From: Rhodocollybia butyracea
Taxonomy: Eukaryota; Basidiomycota; Agaricomycetes; Agaricales; Omphalotaceae
Direction of reading: 5' to 3'
Length of the DNA stretch: 64,000 nucleotides
NCBI GenBank assembly: GCA_015501585.1
Contig: JADNRY010000098.1
Location: forward strand, 1-64,000
Position 1 is the stretch's first letter; every line of letters begins with the position of its first letter. The notes beneath the pieces are model-generated. The model saw only the letters and a list, made by a program, of their open reading frames with translations, made no database searches and was not told where the DNA came from. This document shows positions 1 to 12,243 of this stretch, in pieces. A program made the translations under genes and the position numbers.

Positions 1-1900
1 AATCGATTTCACGCGTCACGTTCAGTTCGCGTACAAAATCTGGTACTATCGCCTGTGCTAGTGGGATGTTTACCAAATTACCGAGTCAACCTCGTCTAGG
101 CTTTGAAATTCGAGGATGTATCTCTAATCGAGAAGGACATGGGCGGAACTGGGCCCCTCGTCGCTAGTGGTGGTGGTGATAACAAAACGTACGTCTTTGA
201 GAACATTACATAGGTGGTTTCACTCACCGAAAGTGTAGATGTTGACTAGTGACTAATCTGGCAAAATTCCGATATTCTTAGGTCGAGCGCCTTGAAGCTT
301 GAAGACCCGGGCAGCGTTCGTAGGACACAGATCAACGCATCAGAACATTGGACTCGGAACGCTCGTATCTTTTGCGATGAGCCTGCGCAGGCTTCCCTCT
401 CCCTATCCGTATGTTCTCTGTTCTGTGTTGTCGATACCTCTTCCGCTCATACTCGCTCCTAGGTTCATATTCAACAACCACACAACTCGACTTTCACGCG
501 CACGCGTCACGTCTAGTTCGCATTCAAAGCTTGCTACTATCGCCTGTGCCAGCGTGCTTGTTGCGAAATTTTACGAAATTTTCGGTATTCTTAGGTCGAG
601 CGGCTCGAAGACCCGGGCAGCGTTCGGACTTTCGGACTGGCTTTATCACACACCCGAAATTTGCCGCATCGATGTTGTATAAAGCACAGACGGCGTAGGA
701 GATACGCTGATACCAGCAACGCCCAATTGGCACGAATCGATACCTCCCTCTTTCAAACTGCATCTCAGATTCCCTCTTCGCCTCCCGTACGACTGTATCC
801 GGCCCAATTCTAATTCATCTACGCAGTACGCAGCGTTTCACCAGCTACAACCGACGAGAGGAGCTGGAACGGACCAGGATGAAATGAGGATGAGCTGTTG
901 GGTCGTGTGGATGGTTAGGAAGGTGTCGCGACGAAAAAATCGCCAGCTGTATCCTCTTACAGCGAATTTCATAGTACGTCTTTGATGGTATTGCATCGGT
1001 GGTTTTACTCATAGAAGGCGCAGATATCAGGTTCCGGTACTCTCAGGTCAAGACCCTGGCAGTATTCGGACTCGCTCTGATTGAACACGCCCTACATATA
1101 CCGCATCGATGTTATCTTGCGCTAGGAGCTACTCCGGAGAGCTGGTACCAGCAACACCCAATTCGCAGGAATCGAAATCTCACGTAGCTTGCCGTTTCAA
1201 CCTGTATCTTGGATCCTCGCTCCACTTCGCATACGACCGCTGTGTTCTAGTCTACTTTTCGTTCATCTGCACGATATGCAACTAGCTACAGCCGACGATA
1301 TGAGTTCGGACCGAGGGGACGAACTGTCAGGTTGCTTGACTAACAACGATAGGAAGCTGACGCGATGACGAAAATCACCAGCTGTACCCGGGTCGTACCC
1401 TCTTATCGTCCTTCCGCCGTATCCTCCTCTACGTATTTTCAAACCGGGAAACCCCACATCAACGGAACGTTGGGGCGCTGTATACAGTTGAGAAAGTATG
1501 CGTGTGTGTGAGTTTTTCTCTCCGTGTCCTTCCACCTTCATCTGTCGTATGTTCAAGGTCTAACTGCTTTTCCTAGATCCTTCTTCGAAAGATTCACTGC
1601 TGCAGCCAGAAAACTCGATGGGCTCTTATCTCTATCAGAGCAGAGGACATGTAACAAACGTGCTGATATTGTTTAGGTCGTTTTACTCACTAAAAGCGCA
1701 GATATTGACATATTTAACGCAATTCCGGCAACGTCGACTTTCGCGTCCAACCCTCGTTGCATCGATGATGTCTTGCGTTGGGAGATACGCGCGTTGATAG
1801 TCCTGAAATAGAAGCATGTAAACGACGAGGTAGAAGATTATTGATCGAACACGCCACCATGCCACATAAGCTCCGGTTCCCATTTATAACTCATAACTAA
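1..1900. repeat. Degenerate dispersed repeat, several copies
   Basis: This stretch has no convincing gene. It is built from diverged copies of one repeat, recognised by shared words in the same order: cacgcgtcacgt, accgagtcaacctc, a ggtttcactcac / gtgtagatgttgac block, attcttaggtcgagcgcc, then gacccgggcagcgttcgg and ggtaccagcaacacccaatt. Parts lie at about 1-300, 300-840, 960-1430 and 1660-1900. Another copy lies at 9449-10150. Short open frames inside it differ between copies and look non-coding. No terminal repeats or transposase motif are visible, so the class is unknown. Confidence 0.6.
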
Positions 1901-2094
1901 GCTTAAGGGCTTACACCCTGTACGGTTTAAGCAGCGTTCTAGGCACTACACATGATAGCCCATATGGATGGCTTAGGGCTTAAACTATGTATAGTTCAAC
2001 TGGTGCGCGACAGCCCTTAAATTGAGGTCCACAAGACTGGCCCTATCTTCCCTCCAGTCAGAGTCGAATATTTTTTTCACTTCATTTTCACTGA

Positions 2095-4391
2095 GACTAT
2101 CGATCATGATTGTCAACAGCTACTCTCTTAGTGTTTTTTGCCTTTGGGATATCCTACTTGTTCTGGAGACATGTGCGACACAGACAGAGTGCGGTGCAAA
2201 AGCTCCTAATGCCTGTGAGTTTCTCCTCCAAGTAATGAGCTCCCGGCTTCGAGTCGTAGACTGCATGCTCAACAAGCATTTCAGGACTCAAAGCAAGCAA
2301 GCTGGATATGGGGACATGAACTTGAGATTACATATCATGATGTCTCTGAATCATATGTCAAGTGGGCGACATCGCTTGGGCTAGTGTATAGGATCAAAGC
2401 GGCATTATTTCAGCCTGACATTGTACGTGCATAACTGGGATTGAACTCAATGCTCTTCTATGACTAACCCAACATGTACCATTTGACGAATAGGTCGTTA
2501 TTGGGGATAACTTTGCTGCTCACCACATTCTCCACAACGCTTATACTACTTACGGTCTGTCTCCATACTTATTAATTACTGTTTTGGAGAGTACTCAGTC
2601 TTTGGCCTCGTGTCTAGGGAAATCACAGGGGTTTCTGCAGCTTATCAGAACTCTCATTGGAGCAGGCCTTGGAGGGATTGAAGGGGAAGACCATAAATAC
2701 CAGCGCAGACTGCTGGCACCTGCATTCACGTATGTATTGAATGCCAGTGTTCTGAAAGCTAAATTTTAAAATATGCTAATGTAGAGCGGAAGCTGTTGAG
2801 GCCATGTCCGATGATATATTCTTCTGCGTTGAACGGGTCAGTGAATTTATCAATATTCTGGATAGTATAAGCTCACAGGTTGTACCAGATGACTCAAAAT
2901 CTCTCTTCCAGCTTGATTGATACAAGCGGCACCACTGTAGATATAGTTCCTGTCATATCTGCTTGCACGTAAGTTGCGCCGCCAAGTAATGCTAGGCATC
3001 TCCTTACACGATTACAGTCTTGATATCATAGGCCGAGTTGGCTTTGGACATGATTTCGAGGGCGGCGAAAACAAAGACGCAAAAGCAATCCGTTCTGCAT
3101 GGCATCAAGACGTGGTTATGTCACAGACTTTCATAGGATTCCTAGCACCTAGGCTACTCAATATTTTCCCGTGGATTGCCAGGCTACCCATACCAGCCTT
3201 TCGAGAGAGTGTAGCAAAAAAACATCATATATAAAATTGCCGGAAAACTTATTTTGGACAACTCCAAACATATTGGTGGTAACAATATTTTGTCTATTCT
3301 CCTTAATGGGAACCATAAGCTCGAGGAACAATCGGAAGCGGTACTCACTACCACAGAAATACTTGATAATGTGAGTGCATCTCATGCTACTGATACCAGT
3401 TCTATTCTCATGGGTAGATTACAACCTTCTTGTGCGGCGAGCGGGTCCTTGTAGCATGTATTGCGCATTATGGCTTACAGCATACTATACAGGGTGGCTG
3501 GACATGAAAGTACAGCGGTAACGGCCGACTTCCTACTGCTTCAATTGGCCCAAACTCCTTCGGTTCAACGCAAATTACAACAAGAAATTCGGACCGCGGC
3601 TTCTTTTGATTACAAAAGTATTGGGGAATTTGAGTATCTCAGTGCGGTAGTTAAAGAGGGGTATGTTTTTTCACCTCAAGCCTGCGTCGTGAGAACGGGA
3701 AACCTCAATTTTTTTGAATTTAGATTGCGCTTGCATCCTGTTGGCCAACCCACACAGCGTATAGCTCGCCATGATGATGTGATACCTCTTGGCACGGCCA
3801 TCCGTACTGGGAGTGGGGAAATGGTATCCTCACTTGCTGTCGAAGCCGGCCAGGTTTGTGTCTGCTCAGGACTTGTAGCAAGTTTGACTCACCATCTATG
3901 CATACATCTAGGTATTACAGATCCCTTGGGCTATTCTCAATGTGAATAAGCAAGTATGGGGAGATAATGCAGATAAATTCATTCCAGAACGATGGATTGA
4001 GCCTGGAGGCGTTCCTCCTGTAGACAAACTGCCGCGTGGACCCTGGAATGGAGTGTCTTCGTTTTGTAAGTGGAATTTTCGAGTGGATTGCTTGTTTGAC
4101 TTTCAAGTACTTAATTCCACATGTAGCTGACGGACCACAAAGTTGCATTGGCTACAGAGTTGGTGAGCTCTTAGTATATATTTCGTTATTTCCAGCACTT
4201 TTCTCAAGTCTTGTTGTTCTGTTTTAGCTGTACTGGAGCTGAAGATAATTCTTGCGCTTCTTGTGCGATCATTTCAATTTGATCTTACCAAGGCAAAGAT
4301 TGTCCAGTGTATGTATCCAACTTTGCAACCGATTGCTGATGGCACGATAGCTTCCATGCCTCTCAAAGTATCTCTAGTTTTGGAACTGTAA
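2095..4391 (+). CDS. Cytochrome P450 monooxygenase, multi-exon, with a frame break
   Basis: Haem-thiolate monooxygenase, expected to be anchored in the ER. Reading through short introns, one sees an N-terminal hydrophobic anchor (about 2118-2200), a SWIWGHE segment, the I-helix AGHESTA (exon from about 3494), the K-helix KEGLRLHP split by an intron near 3660, FIPERW (about 3978-3996), and the haem loop with Cys in GPQSCIGYRV (about 4132-4160). Introns have GT-AG borders. Two oddities: an A7 run at 3216-3222 shifts the frame, since one A fewer restores the expected continuation, and the anchor is one base out of frame with the likely ATG at 2106. The haem loop also has Gln where the consensus FxxGx(R/H/K)xC has a basic residue. 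It may be a recent pseudogene, or the A run may be a sequencing error. The family call is firm; the CYP family number is not. Confidence 0.82.
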
Positions 4392-6047
4392 ATATATAAC
4401 TATACCATAGTTTGACCATACTTAGTAGTGGTTTCAATCGTTCTACTCTTCGAGGGCAACATCTTGGTTTTTGTCTATCGGCGCCACTACATGGGAGAAA
4501 CTTATTCAGCCAACCTGATAATCCTGGATCCTGAATCCATACAAACTTTGCCATGCGCCTTGAAGATTGCTGGCTTGCTTGAAGCGCCTCAGCAGGCACC
4601 GAGGTTGTCAATCTATCATGTATGATGTTCTTTTGCATGCGAGTGTTTGTATCGAGTCTATCCCTGTTAGTATCATCTGACACGCCAATATAAGAATTTG
4701 ATTTGTCCTGAATCTATAGAAATACAGCATGGTCTCTCGGACTACTTGAAGCCCCGTCTCAAGCGCTGAGCCTACTACTATGAAGAGCGGATGTAATTGA
4801 ACCAGCGTAGCATCGCAATTCCAAGATGTCAGGGCTCCAAAGCGGAAGAAAGTATCATATCATCCATCTGGGTACTAACCATCGTCTCCAGGATAACTGT
4901 AAAGACACCCCCCATACTTGCATGCCTTTTGAGGACTTACATCTCACCTCCAGGCCACACACGGGTGAGCCAACTCACATTCCCTAAGTCAAAATACTGA
5001 AAGCCATGACGGATCTCTAGTGGGAGATTGTCCAATACGGCCCATACGGGACAATCCAAAACACACACACGGGGAGGTATGCCATGTTGCGCCACCCAAG
5101 CAACCCAGTGGGAAAGACACTAGCTTCCGGTAATTTACAGATGGGTTGGAAGCTCGCCGAACGCGGGGAAACTACTACATGTAGGCATTAATTTGATGGA
5201 ATCCTCTTCCGAGTCCCGAGATATATACAGGATCGCGCTTTGGACCAGCATCAACAGGGGGCCTACTGTCGTGATTGATTGCGTTAACGATCTCAACCCC
5301 TCGGTCACACTTCAACTCGATGGCGGTAATAGTCAGGTATGGGGGTTCAGAGCGGCGTGAAAAGATACGCACAACGAGGGTCTTTGTAGTTCCTTCGTTT
5401 GGTGTATTAATTATGTCTACTATGTACATCTCCGGTCTCATGGGTTATCGGGAATATTTTTAGTTGTTTAACCCCTTGAAAACGGAGAAAAAACGAACAT
5501 TCACTGATATATAGATGCAACAATAAGTGGAAATAGTGAGTTGAAGATGCAAAAATGTCTTTCAAGGAGTTGATATATGCTCATCAAATGTTCATTCAAA
5601 ATTGTGCGTACATGAGTGATGATAGTGAATGGATGAGTCTAGCCCACCGTCCATTCCGAGTCCCATTCCGCTCTACGTCATCAAACTGTATATATTCTCC
5701 GAGTTTCAGCTGATATTCACTGATATCGCGGGAAAGAGCTTCGTACTCGAAGCGGTTATCCTCGCGCGAGTTCGATAGGGAGATCCTGGCGGAGTCTTCG
5801 TGCTCTTAGAGATGGTGAGACAATGGGGAAAGGAATTCTCTAAATACCCCTCAGAATAAGTAGAGTATCTATACAAAAGCTTAATTAACAACGAGTAAAA
5901 TCAACTAATTGTCCATAAATCTGAAAGGTCCATAGGACGTCATGATACATGCTCAACCTGGTATGGAGTGACAATATCTCCAATTTCTCCCTTCCTTTTT
6001 GGTTTCCACCTTCCATTGCTCCTGCTTGCTAAGGAGAAAGACTTCCT
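4392..6047. other. Intergenic, no gene recognised
   Basis: This holds only short incoherent frames. It contains one arm of an inverted dispersed repeat at 4719-4781, listed separately. The rest shows no domain motif or splice-linked frame. Confidence 0.5.
4719..4781 (+). repeat. Short dispersed repeat, partner at 14998-15060 in opposite orientation
   Basis: About 62 bp, from gaaatacagcat to gcgctgagcct, reappears reverse-complemented at 14998-15060 with roughly six mismatches. Both copies lie in intergenic DNA, the first shortly downstream of the P450. It may be the remains of a small transposon or of a duplicated gene end. Confidence 0.7.
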
Positions 6048-8206
6048 TCATTGATTAGTCGAGAAGGAGTCCTTAAGGTATGGCGCAAAAAGCTCTTGAA
6101 TGTGGGTGGAAGGAATTGTGTAGAGATAGTAGTCCTGGTCTAGATATTCCACACGACTTTCATCATATCTAAATCTTTTCAGCAGTGGTTTCCACACAAG
6201 AATTGGGAGATCCAAAGGGGGACCTTCCTTATAGGTCTCAAGGGCCCAGTTTATGGCATCTTCAGCAGCAAGCTCTATACATTGTCCAGCATGCATGAAT
6301 CTCACCGGACTTAGCCCATAAGCCAAAGCTGAAAAAGCAGAAGCGACATCACAGGTATGGTCTGTGGTATTGGACTCGTAAACGGATTGTAACCCTATGA
6401 AGTAAGCAGCGGGATACCTGGAGCTGAAATGGATCCCTGCACGAAACCAGCTCTCCAACTGGTCTAGATTTGTTGAGGTGCGCAGAAGATCATGGATTTG
6501 GGAATGCACAAAAGGAGCAGTTGTGACCTTCCACGAGTTTTCGGACATACTAGGAGGTAGTGCCCCAAGCGACAGACAAAGAATACTCTTTGCAGATGGA
6601 TTGGAGGTATAGTGGTGAAGCCATATAAGAGAAGTTAAATTCTGATCCTGGAGGAGGGAAGCTATGGAACGTTCACCTTCTTTCAAAGTGGTACCAAAGT
6701 CTGTCCAACGAAAATCTGGTCTTTCAGATTCCGGTGTGGGTTGTTTCTGTGCCCAGTTGTAGGCAGAGATGATTATGGTATATACTTTCCAAAACAGTGC
6801 ATAAAGAACCCTTGAATAAAGGAGATGTGTAAGGGTTGTTCTGTAAGAGCACTGAATGGTGAATAGTGGAAGGACAGTTGCTGTGAGGTAAAGAACAACA
6901 ACCGTCACAGAGATAGCACCAACAATATATACGATGGTAGTGCTAAGAGGAATGAGAAATATGATGAGCCCAGCAAGGAATAGTATCAAGGCTAGATGAA
7001 GTAGGGTGGGGAGCATCCCAATCAGTGACTGAACCCTCCATTTCTCTAGTCCATCAAAGCGAAATTGGCGGATAAATGCCTGTTGCTGGGGTGTGCCAGT
7101 GACAATGGACACATACTGACGTAGCCACTGCTTTGCAAGTACTGCAAAGAGAGCAACAGAAAGTGAGATAACAAGGCTTGTAAACCATAGACCATTAATC
7201 CATAGATCAAGGATGGCAGGAGAGAATGCAGTACTGGTGAGAGGAACGTTCGAGATGGCAGTACTATTGCCATTTGCACGGACCAGCATGGTCAACTTGT
7301 TGAGATAAGATGCAGAGAGCTGAGTATAGTCTTGAGACAGGGACTGTGATGTCTGTGCCACAAATGTTGTGAGGACAGCAGAGAACAGACCAGCCTGTAA
7401 AGGCATCAGCAAGCAGTCAGTAAGTACTATTTATATGAAGTGCGCAGGGGCATACAAAGACCAATAAGATATCAAGACTGTCACCCAATTCCCCGATCAT
7501 ATCATTGTCAAACGCGGTCGCCTCATCACCATAGACCCTCCAGATGCGAGCTTCCGGGCCCAGTTCATGATAACGTTCATCCTCTGGGTATTTGACCGTA
7601 TAATCGTAGTTTGCTACGATCAATGATCAATAATAGTGAAAATAAATACGAAAAAGTTCTGTGTTCACATACCTGCCAGGGGATCTCGCGTGGCTTGATC
7701 CCAAACTGACGAACCTTGAAAGGTCTATTTTTGGAGCCTTGCTCTGTCATCTTCTCTGGCGCATCGGACGCCTGGGTGGGGAGAGCATCTTGGAGAGCAT
7801 TATCTACTGGATCGGGTGCCGGATGTGCGGTAGGTTCCGGTACTGGTACAACTTGTGTATCGGGCAAGGACGGTATGGGTATATTACGAGAATTTTTGTT
7901 TACAGCTAGAGGGTCCTCCGGTGCACTCTCCGCATGGGATATAGTCGAAAGGCCAGGAGAGTACGATCCCTGATCTGCTGGTCCAGAAGGTGGGAGAACA
8001 TAATCCTTGTTGAGGCCTAGACGCCCAACTAACTGAGGCATTACAGGTGCGGGAGCTGGATGGTTGGGGTCTGAAGTGGATCGCAATTTGGAAGCCTCGC
8101 GCTCCTCGTGTATCATGGAATGTATACTACGCATGAAGGTGAGCATCTCTGAGTAGTCCACTCCAGGTTGATTATTGCTGAAAGAAGTTTGCAAAGATTG
8201 CTCCAT
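6048..8206 (-). CDS. DUF6535-domain membrane protein, three exons
   Basis: Predicted 680-aa membrane protein. Exons read 8206-7669, 7613-7456 and 7394-6048; both introns keep the frame. Exon 1 encodes a Pro/Ala-rich, probably disordered N-terminus of about 180 aa. Exon 2 carries the family's entry region (WRVYGDEATAFDNDMIGELG, then DSLDILLVF). Exon 3 starts with AGLFSAVLTTFVAQTSQSL and holds three or four membrane segments, including WLRQYVSIVTGTPQ and a long double hydrophobic stretch before LPLF. The C-terminal 230 aa are soluble. The strong-looking GTATGT donor at 7672 would put exon 2 out of frame; the adjacent GTGAAC (7668) keeps it, so I chose that. The family is expanded in Agaricomycetes and its function is unknown. 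Start: first ATG of the frame. Confidence 0.85.
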
Positions 8207-8251
8207 TGGTGGTGTAGCAGAAGAAGGACAAAAGGTAGGAGTAAGGTATGA

Positions 8252-8338
8252 ACGCGTGTACTAAAAGATTGGTAAAAAGGACGCGTATAAAGGATTGGTA
8301 AAAAGAACGCGTGTAAAGGATTGGTAAGAAGAACGCGT
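8252..8338. promoter_or_regulatory. Four tandem ACGCGT boxes (MluI-box-like) upstream of the DUF6535 gene
   Basis: ACGCGT occurs at 8252, 8281, 8307 and 8333, spaced 29, 26 and 26 bp, inside a short tandem repeat with the unit GTAAAGGATTGGTAA plus ACGCGTG. The array begins 46 bp upstream of the ATG at 8206. ACGCGT is the MCB site bound by the MBF/Mbp1 cell-cycle factor in ascomycete yeasts, so a regulatory role is possible. It may equally be just a minisatellite. Confidence 0.5.
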
Positions 8339-8357
8339 GTAAAAGATTGGTAAAGGA

Positions 8358-9448
8358 CAGCTTGAATCGAAGCATCTGTCACATCCACTTCTTTCAATCC
8401 TCGGCCACCCACAAGCAGACTGAATCTTGACACGGTCGGCGCCGCAATCCCCCGACTTCAAAAATAGGGATACAGGCCATATTTCTCATGACGAGTGCAT
8501 GCCACAACTGTGGTCGTACTAGTACCACAGTGTTTGGCGAGAAACGACAAAGAGCAGTGGAGGGGCTGCTGATACGGGGTTAAGTGCAAGCGCCTAGCAC
8601 TCGCCCAGCCATCCACAACTAAATTTTCAGGCAGTGAAGAAGCCTTTAATGGCAGGTATGAATTACATTCCATAAACATAAACAGCGGGACTATGATCTA
8701 GAGAGGAGACGGTAGGGCTCCGACTGAACTAGAATGTCGAAAAATCCTCTCCACGGGAGGCCCCGGGGGAGAGGGGTAAGTAAACCGCTGATTGAACCAA
8801 GAACGAGGCACACACCATCCACCACGAAAGTGCAAGGCGGGGGCGGGACTCCTCCAAATTTACTCCATCCAACACTATTCTCGTGCTTGTACTTACGACT
8901 TCTGCTCCGGACCGGGAGATCACAAACCGGCCGGGTTGAGGTCACGAGCTCGAACTCGGGCGTCGAATCCTAATCACAACCACCACCGATCGCCACATTG
9001 TTTTAAATAATGTTTGGAAAATTCTACTTCCAATTGCAGCTTCCGATGCTCTGCTTTTCTTAAGCAAAAGAGTCCTCGATTCTGTCTCTTATACTCGACA
9101 ATTTTTTCCTTTGTCCCGTTGTTCACGTTCGAACGTTCAGAGCCACAGATCCGCTGTCTTTCTGGACCAACTTCGTCACTATATCAGGAAACCAAATGAA
9201 GAACTTGGATCGCATCTAGTTGCGCATGATGCCATAGCCCTATGGGCTATTCTGTACCAACTACCAACGTGTTACGGGGGTATGTTTATTCTTGTAATGT
9301 AATTCCAAGTATTCACGAATTCAGGAACAGAGCTGTACTGTTTGCCCAGCAAAACGACTCGGGAGGCGTTGGTCCCTTGGTACCCACCGGTTCTCCCTGT
9401 TCTAGCCCTAGAGACAGAACGACGCTAACCGAAGGAGCCTTGGGCCCG
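8358..9448. other. Intergenic, no gene recognised
   Basis: Short overlapping frames on both strands have no shared domain motifs and no paired splice sites. This lies between the DUF6535 promoter side and a dispersed repeat copy. Confidence 0.45.
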
Positions 9449-10150
9449 TGGAACACAGATCAACGCATTAGATTCTAGAGGGTCGGAGCATTGGATGTAG
9501 TTGACGAAGTATCTTTTGCGATGAGCATGCGCGGGCTTCCCTCTCTCTATCCTTCCGGCTTATTTCCTCCCTCGTATGTTGTCGATACCTCTTTCGCCCT
9601 TACAAAGCATAACCCCTCCTAGGTCCATCGACAACCAAACAAATCGACTTGCACGCGTCATGTCCAGTTCGAAAACAAAACCTGTACTGTGCCGGCGTGA
9701 TTGTTACCAACATACCGAGTCAACCTCTGTGTAGGCTCTGATATCTGGGATCTGATAACAAATGTACGTCTCTGAGAGCAGGTTTCACTCACTGCAAGTG
9801 TTAGATGTTGACAAATTAGGCGTATTCTTAGGTCGAGCGCCATACAGACCCAGGCAGCGCTCGGACTTACGGACTGGTTTTACATAACCCACACCCGAAA
9901 TTCACCTGCTGTCTTAAGCATAGGCGGTGCTGGGAGATACCTTGGTACCAGCAACACCCAATTACCAGGAATCGAAACTTCCCTCTTTCAGACTGTATCT
10001 TAGCTCCTCTCTCCACCTCCCATGTCCTTCATCTACACGATATACATCGTTTCACCAGCCGCGACCGACGAGATGAGTTGGAACACCGGAAAGAAATGAG
10101 GATGAGTTGTCTCGCATGGGCGGCTGTTTTCGCGATGACGAACAATCGCC
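9449..10150. repeat. Second locus of the dispersed repeat seen at 1-1900
   Basis: It shares, in order, cacagatcaacgca, tatcttttgcgatgagc, tgttgtcgatacctctt, cctaggt, cacgcgtca, accgagtcaacctc, ttcttaggtcgagcgcc and ggtaccagcaacacccaatt with the block at 327-760 and its neighbours, same orientation. Similarity is patchy, so the copies are old. 10151-10640 after it shows nothing I recognise. Confidence 0.65.
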
Positions 10151-10642
10151 AGCTGTATTCTCTTGAAACCGAGAACCGATCAACGGCCACTACCCAGTCT
10201 ACCCAGTTACGCCCATACCCCTCGTGCCCACTGCAGACCGGAATGTCCTTGCTACGGAGCCTTCAGACATGACTCGACATGCTCCATCTATTCCATATTA
10301 CCATTCTATAGCCGAGCACCACCGAAGCGCTAGAGTCATCTCAGCTCCAAATATGCAAGTCTTAGGTTAAGTGATCTGATGATCCAAATTGCATCCGATG
10401 TGCTACGATATTGCTACGTACGGAGGAGGAACAACTGTCCGGAAGGTTCGGACACAATCAACAGGTTGAGCTCCTCAAGGTATTCATACCTTCATAGCAG
10501 CCTATTCTCCGATCATTATTTACACAGCGTCATTTATATTGTTTTACAATGAACAATCTTCTAATCTTGATCTTTTCATTTGCATCGTGGCGAACACGCT
10601 TTATATAAACGCCGCGGGGGCAATTCTCGTTTCTTGACCACC

Positions 10643-11659
10643 ATGTCTCAGCAGGTTTTCGCCTTCATCACCAAAGCCCAAACGGCATATCATTCCGGGA
10701 AGTACCTAGAAGCGTCCCAGAACTATCAGAAGGCGATCAAGAAGATCTTGAAGGATGAGAGGGTTGGTGTTAAATTACCGCCTTCAGCGATCGTAGGCGC
10801 GAACGACCCTCGCGAGGTACTCCCCTATTGCTGGGCCCTGTTCACGCACTTGTTTAGGGACGCAAACACGATGAAATTCGTGAATCAAGGTGAGTACTAT
10901 TGTGCTTGAATTCTGACGGTTCTGATGCTCTACGCTTTTACGTGCAGCAAGTGATCCCGAAGGGTACAAGTTACTCAACTCGTTTCGTGTTGGCCACACC
11001 CACCCCAGCCACGCTCGATTCCGGACGGCAGAAGATAAAATTCTGCTCAAAGGCATGCAGATCGTCGCCTCTGGGACCATCGGGCTCGTTGTATGGGACA
11101 CACACGACCGAGTGACGGCAGCCAAACGGTACCGCGAAGCTATCGAGCTGGCGAAGACCCACGAAGTGTTCAACTCCTTCGGCGATAGCTTCGACGAATC
11201 TCCGAAACCGGGCGCTCAGGGGTTGAAGCATTTCGACCTGTGGGTTGCTGAAAACCTCAAGGAGACGAAGAATAACTTGAAGTATTTGGCCCGCGTTGAC
11301 GATCGGGGAGAGGATTTGGATAGTTTCTTTGGGGATCCGGAATCGCCTGCAGGTAATCTGCGTAAGCAACAGCTTCCGTATCCGTATGTGAGGTATGAAC
11401 CGGACGGGACGCGTACTGTGGTTGAGAACCATGTTGTTGCTACGGATCGTTGCGCAAATTGTGGAAAGAGGGATACGAAGCTTGCGAGGTGCGGGACGTG
11501 TTTGAAGGTTGCTTATTGTGGGGTAAATTGCCAGAAGGCGGATTGGAAGTACGTTTTTTTTGCTTATGTTCATCCATCGCGCTTTGTAACTGAGTTGTTG
11601 TTCTTCTGTTATATAGAAAGCACAAGGCTATTGTCTGTGTTCAGAAGAAGAAGCAGTGA
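10643..11659 (+). CDS. MYND-type zinc finger protein, three exons
   Basis: Predicted 296 aa. Exons are 10643-10889, 10948-11548 and 11617-11659, with GTGAGT..GCAG and GTACGT..TATAG introns that keep the frame. The N-terminus resembles a TPR-like helical pair (SGKYLEASQNYQKAI). A second helical region with RYREAIELAK follows the first intron. The C-terminal MYND finger is complete: CANCGKRDTKLARCGTC, then YCGVNCQKADWKKHKAIVC, giving the C-x2-C, C-x2-C, C-x3-C and H-x4-C zinc ligands. It ends shortly after in a lysine-rich tail. MYND fingers bind proline-rich partners, and this one probably acts in a scaffold or regulatory role. The last intron splits the finger, so splicing decides whether it forms. 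The start is the first ATG after a short leader. Confidence 0.85.
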
Positions 11660-12243
11660 AAATGTTTTAACTGTAAAGATATCCACAGAAGCGACACGAA
11701 AGTGTAACACATTGTACATTACCTGTAAACCGTCAAGCCAATATTTACCTATAGAACGCTGTACCATGGACTCTGTATATGCGAACTACAAATTCTCCAT
11801 CTATCTAGAGACAGACAAAGTCCTTAGCCCCAAACCATGACCTCTGTGGGTGAGCTCGCATGGTGGGAGAATCGAGTCGGAGCGACAATGTCAATAAAAG
11901 CTCCTTGCACATAAGCTATGGATACGGGGTGTAGACTTCGAAGTTTTCTCCTAGTTGTACAGGCTACCAACAGACCGAATCCGAAAGCACCCAGAGATGA
12001 ACGTCGGGTAGTGCCTAGCGGTACCCACATTCATCGGGTTGGATCTTACTTCGGGTCTATCAACGAAGTTCAAAACCGTGGTTCCAGTTATTTAATGAGA
12101 ATTCAGTTGATTATAATGAGATCGTTATCCGGTTACGGGTCTCCTTTGTTCCGGAATCGATGAAATGTTGATTGTGGCGAGATTGTGAGACTTTGTGGGT
12201 CCCAACTTTTATCTTTTGTGTTCGCACTTTTCCTTTCTCCCGT
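11660..12243. other. Intergenic, nothing recognised
   Basis: Spacer between the MYND and F-box genes. Only short frames are present, with no motif or repeat. Confidence 0.4.
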
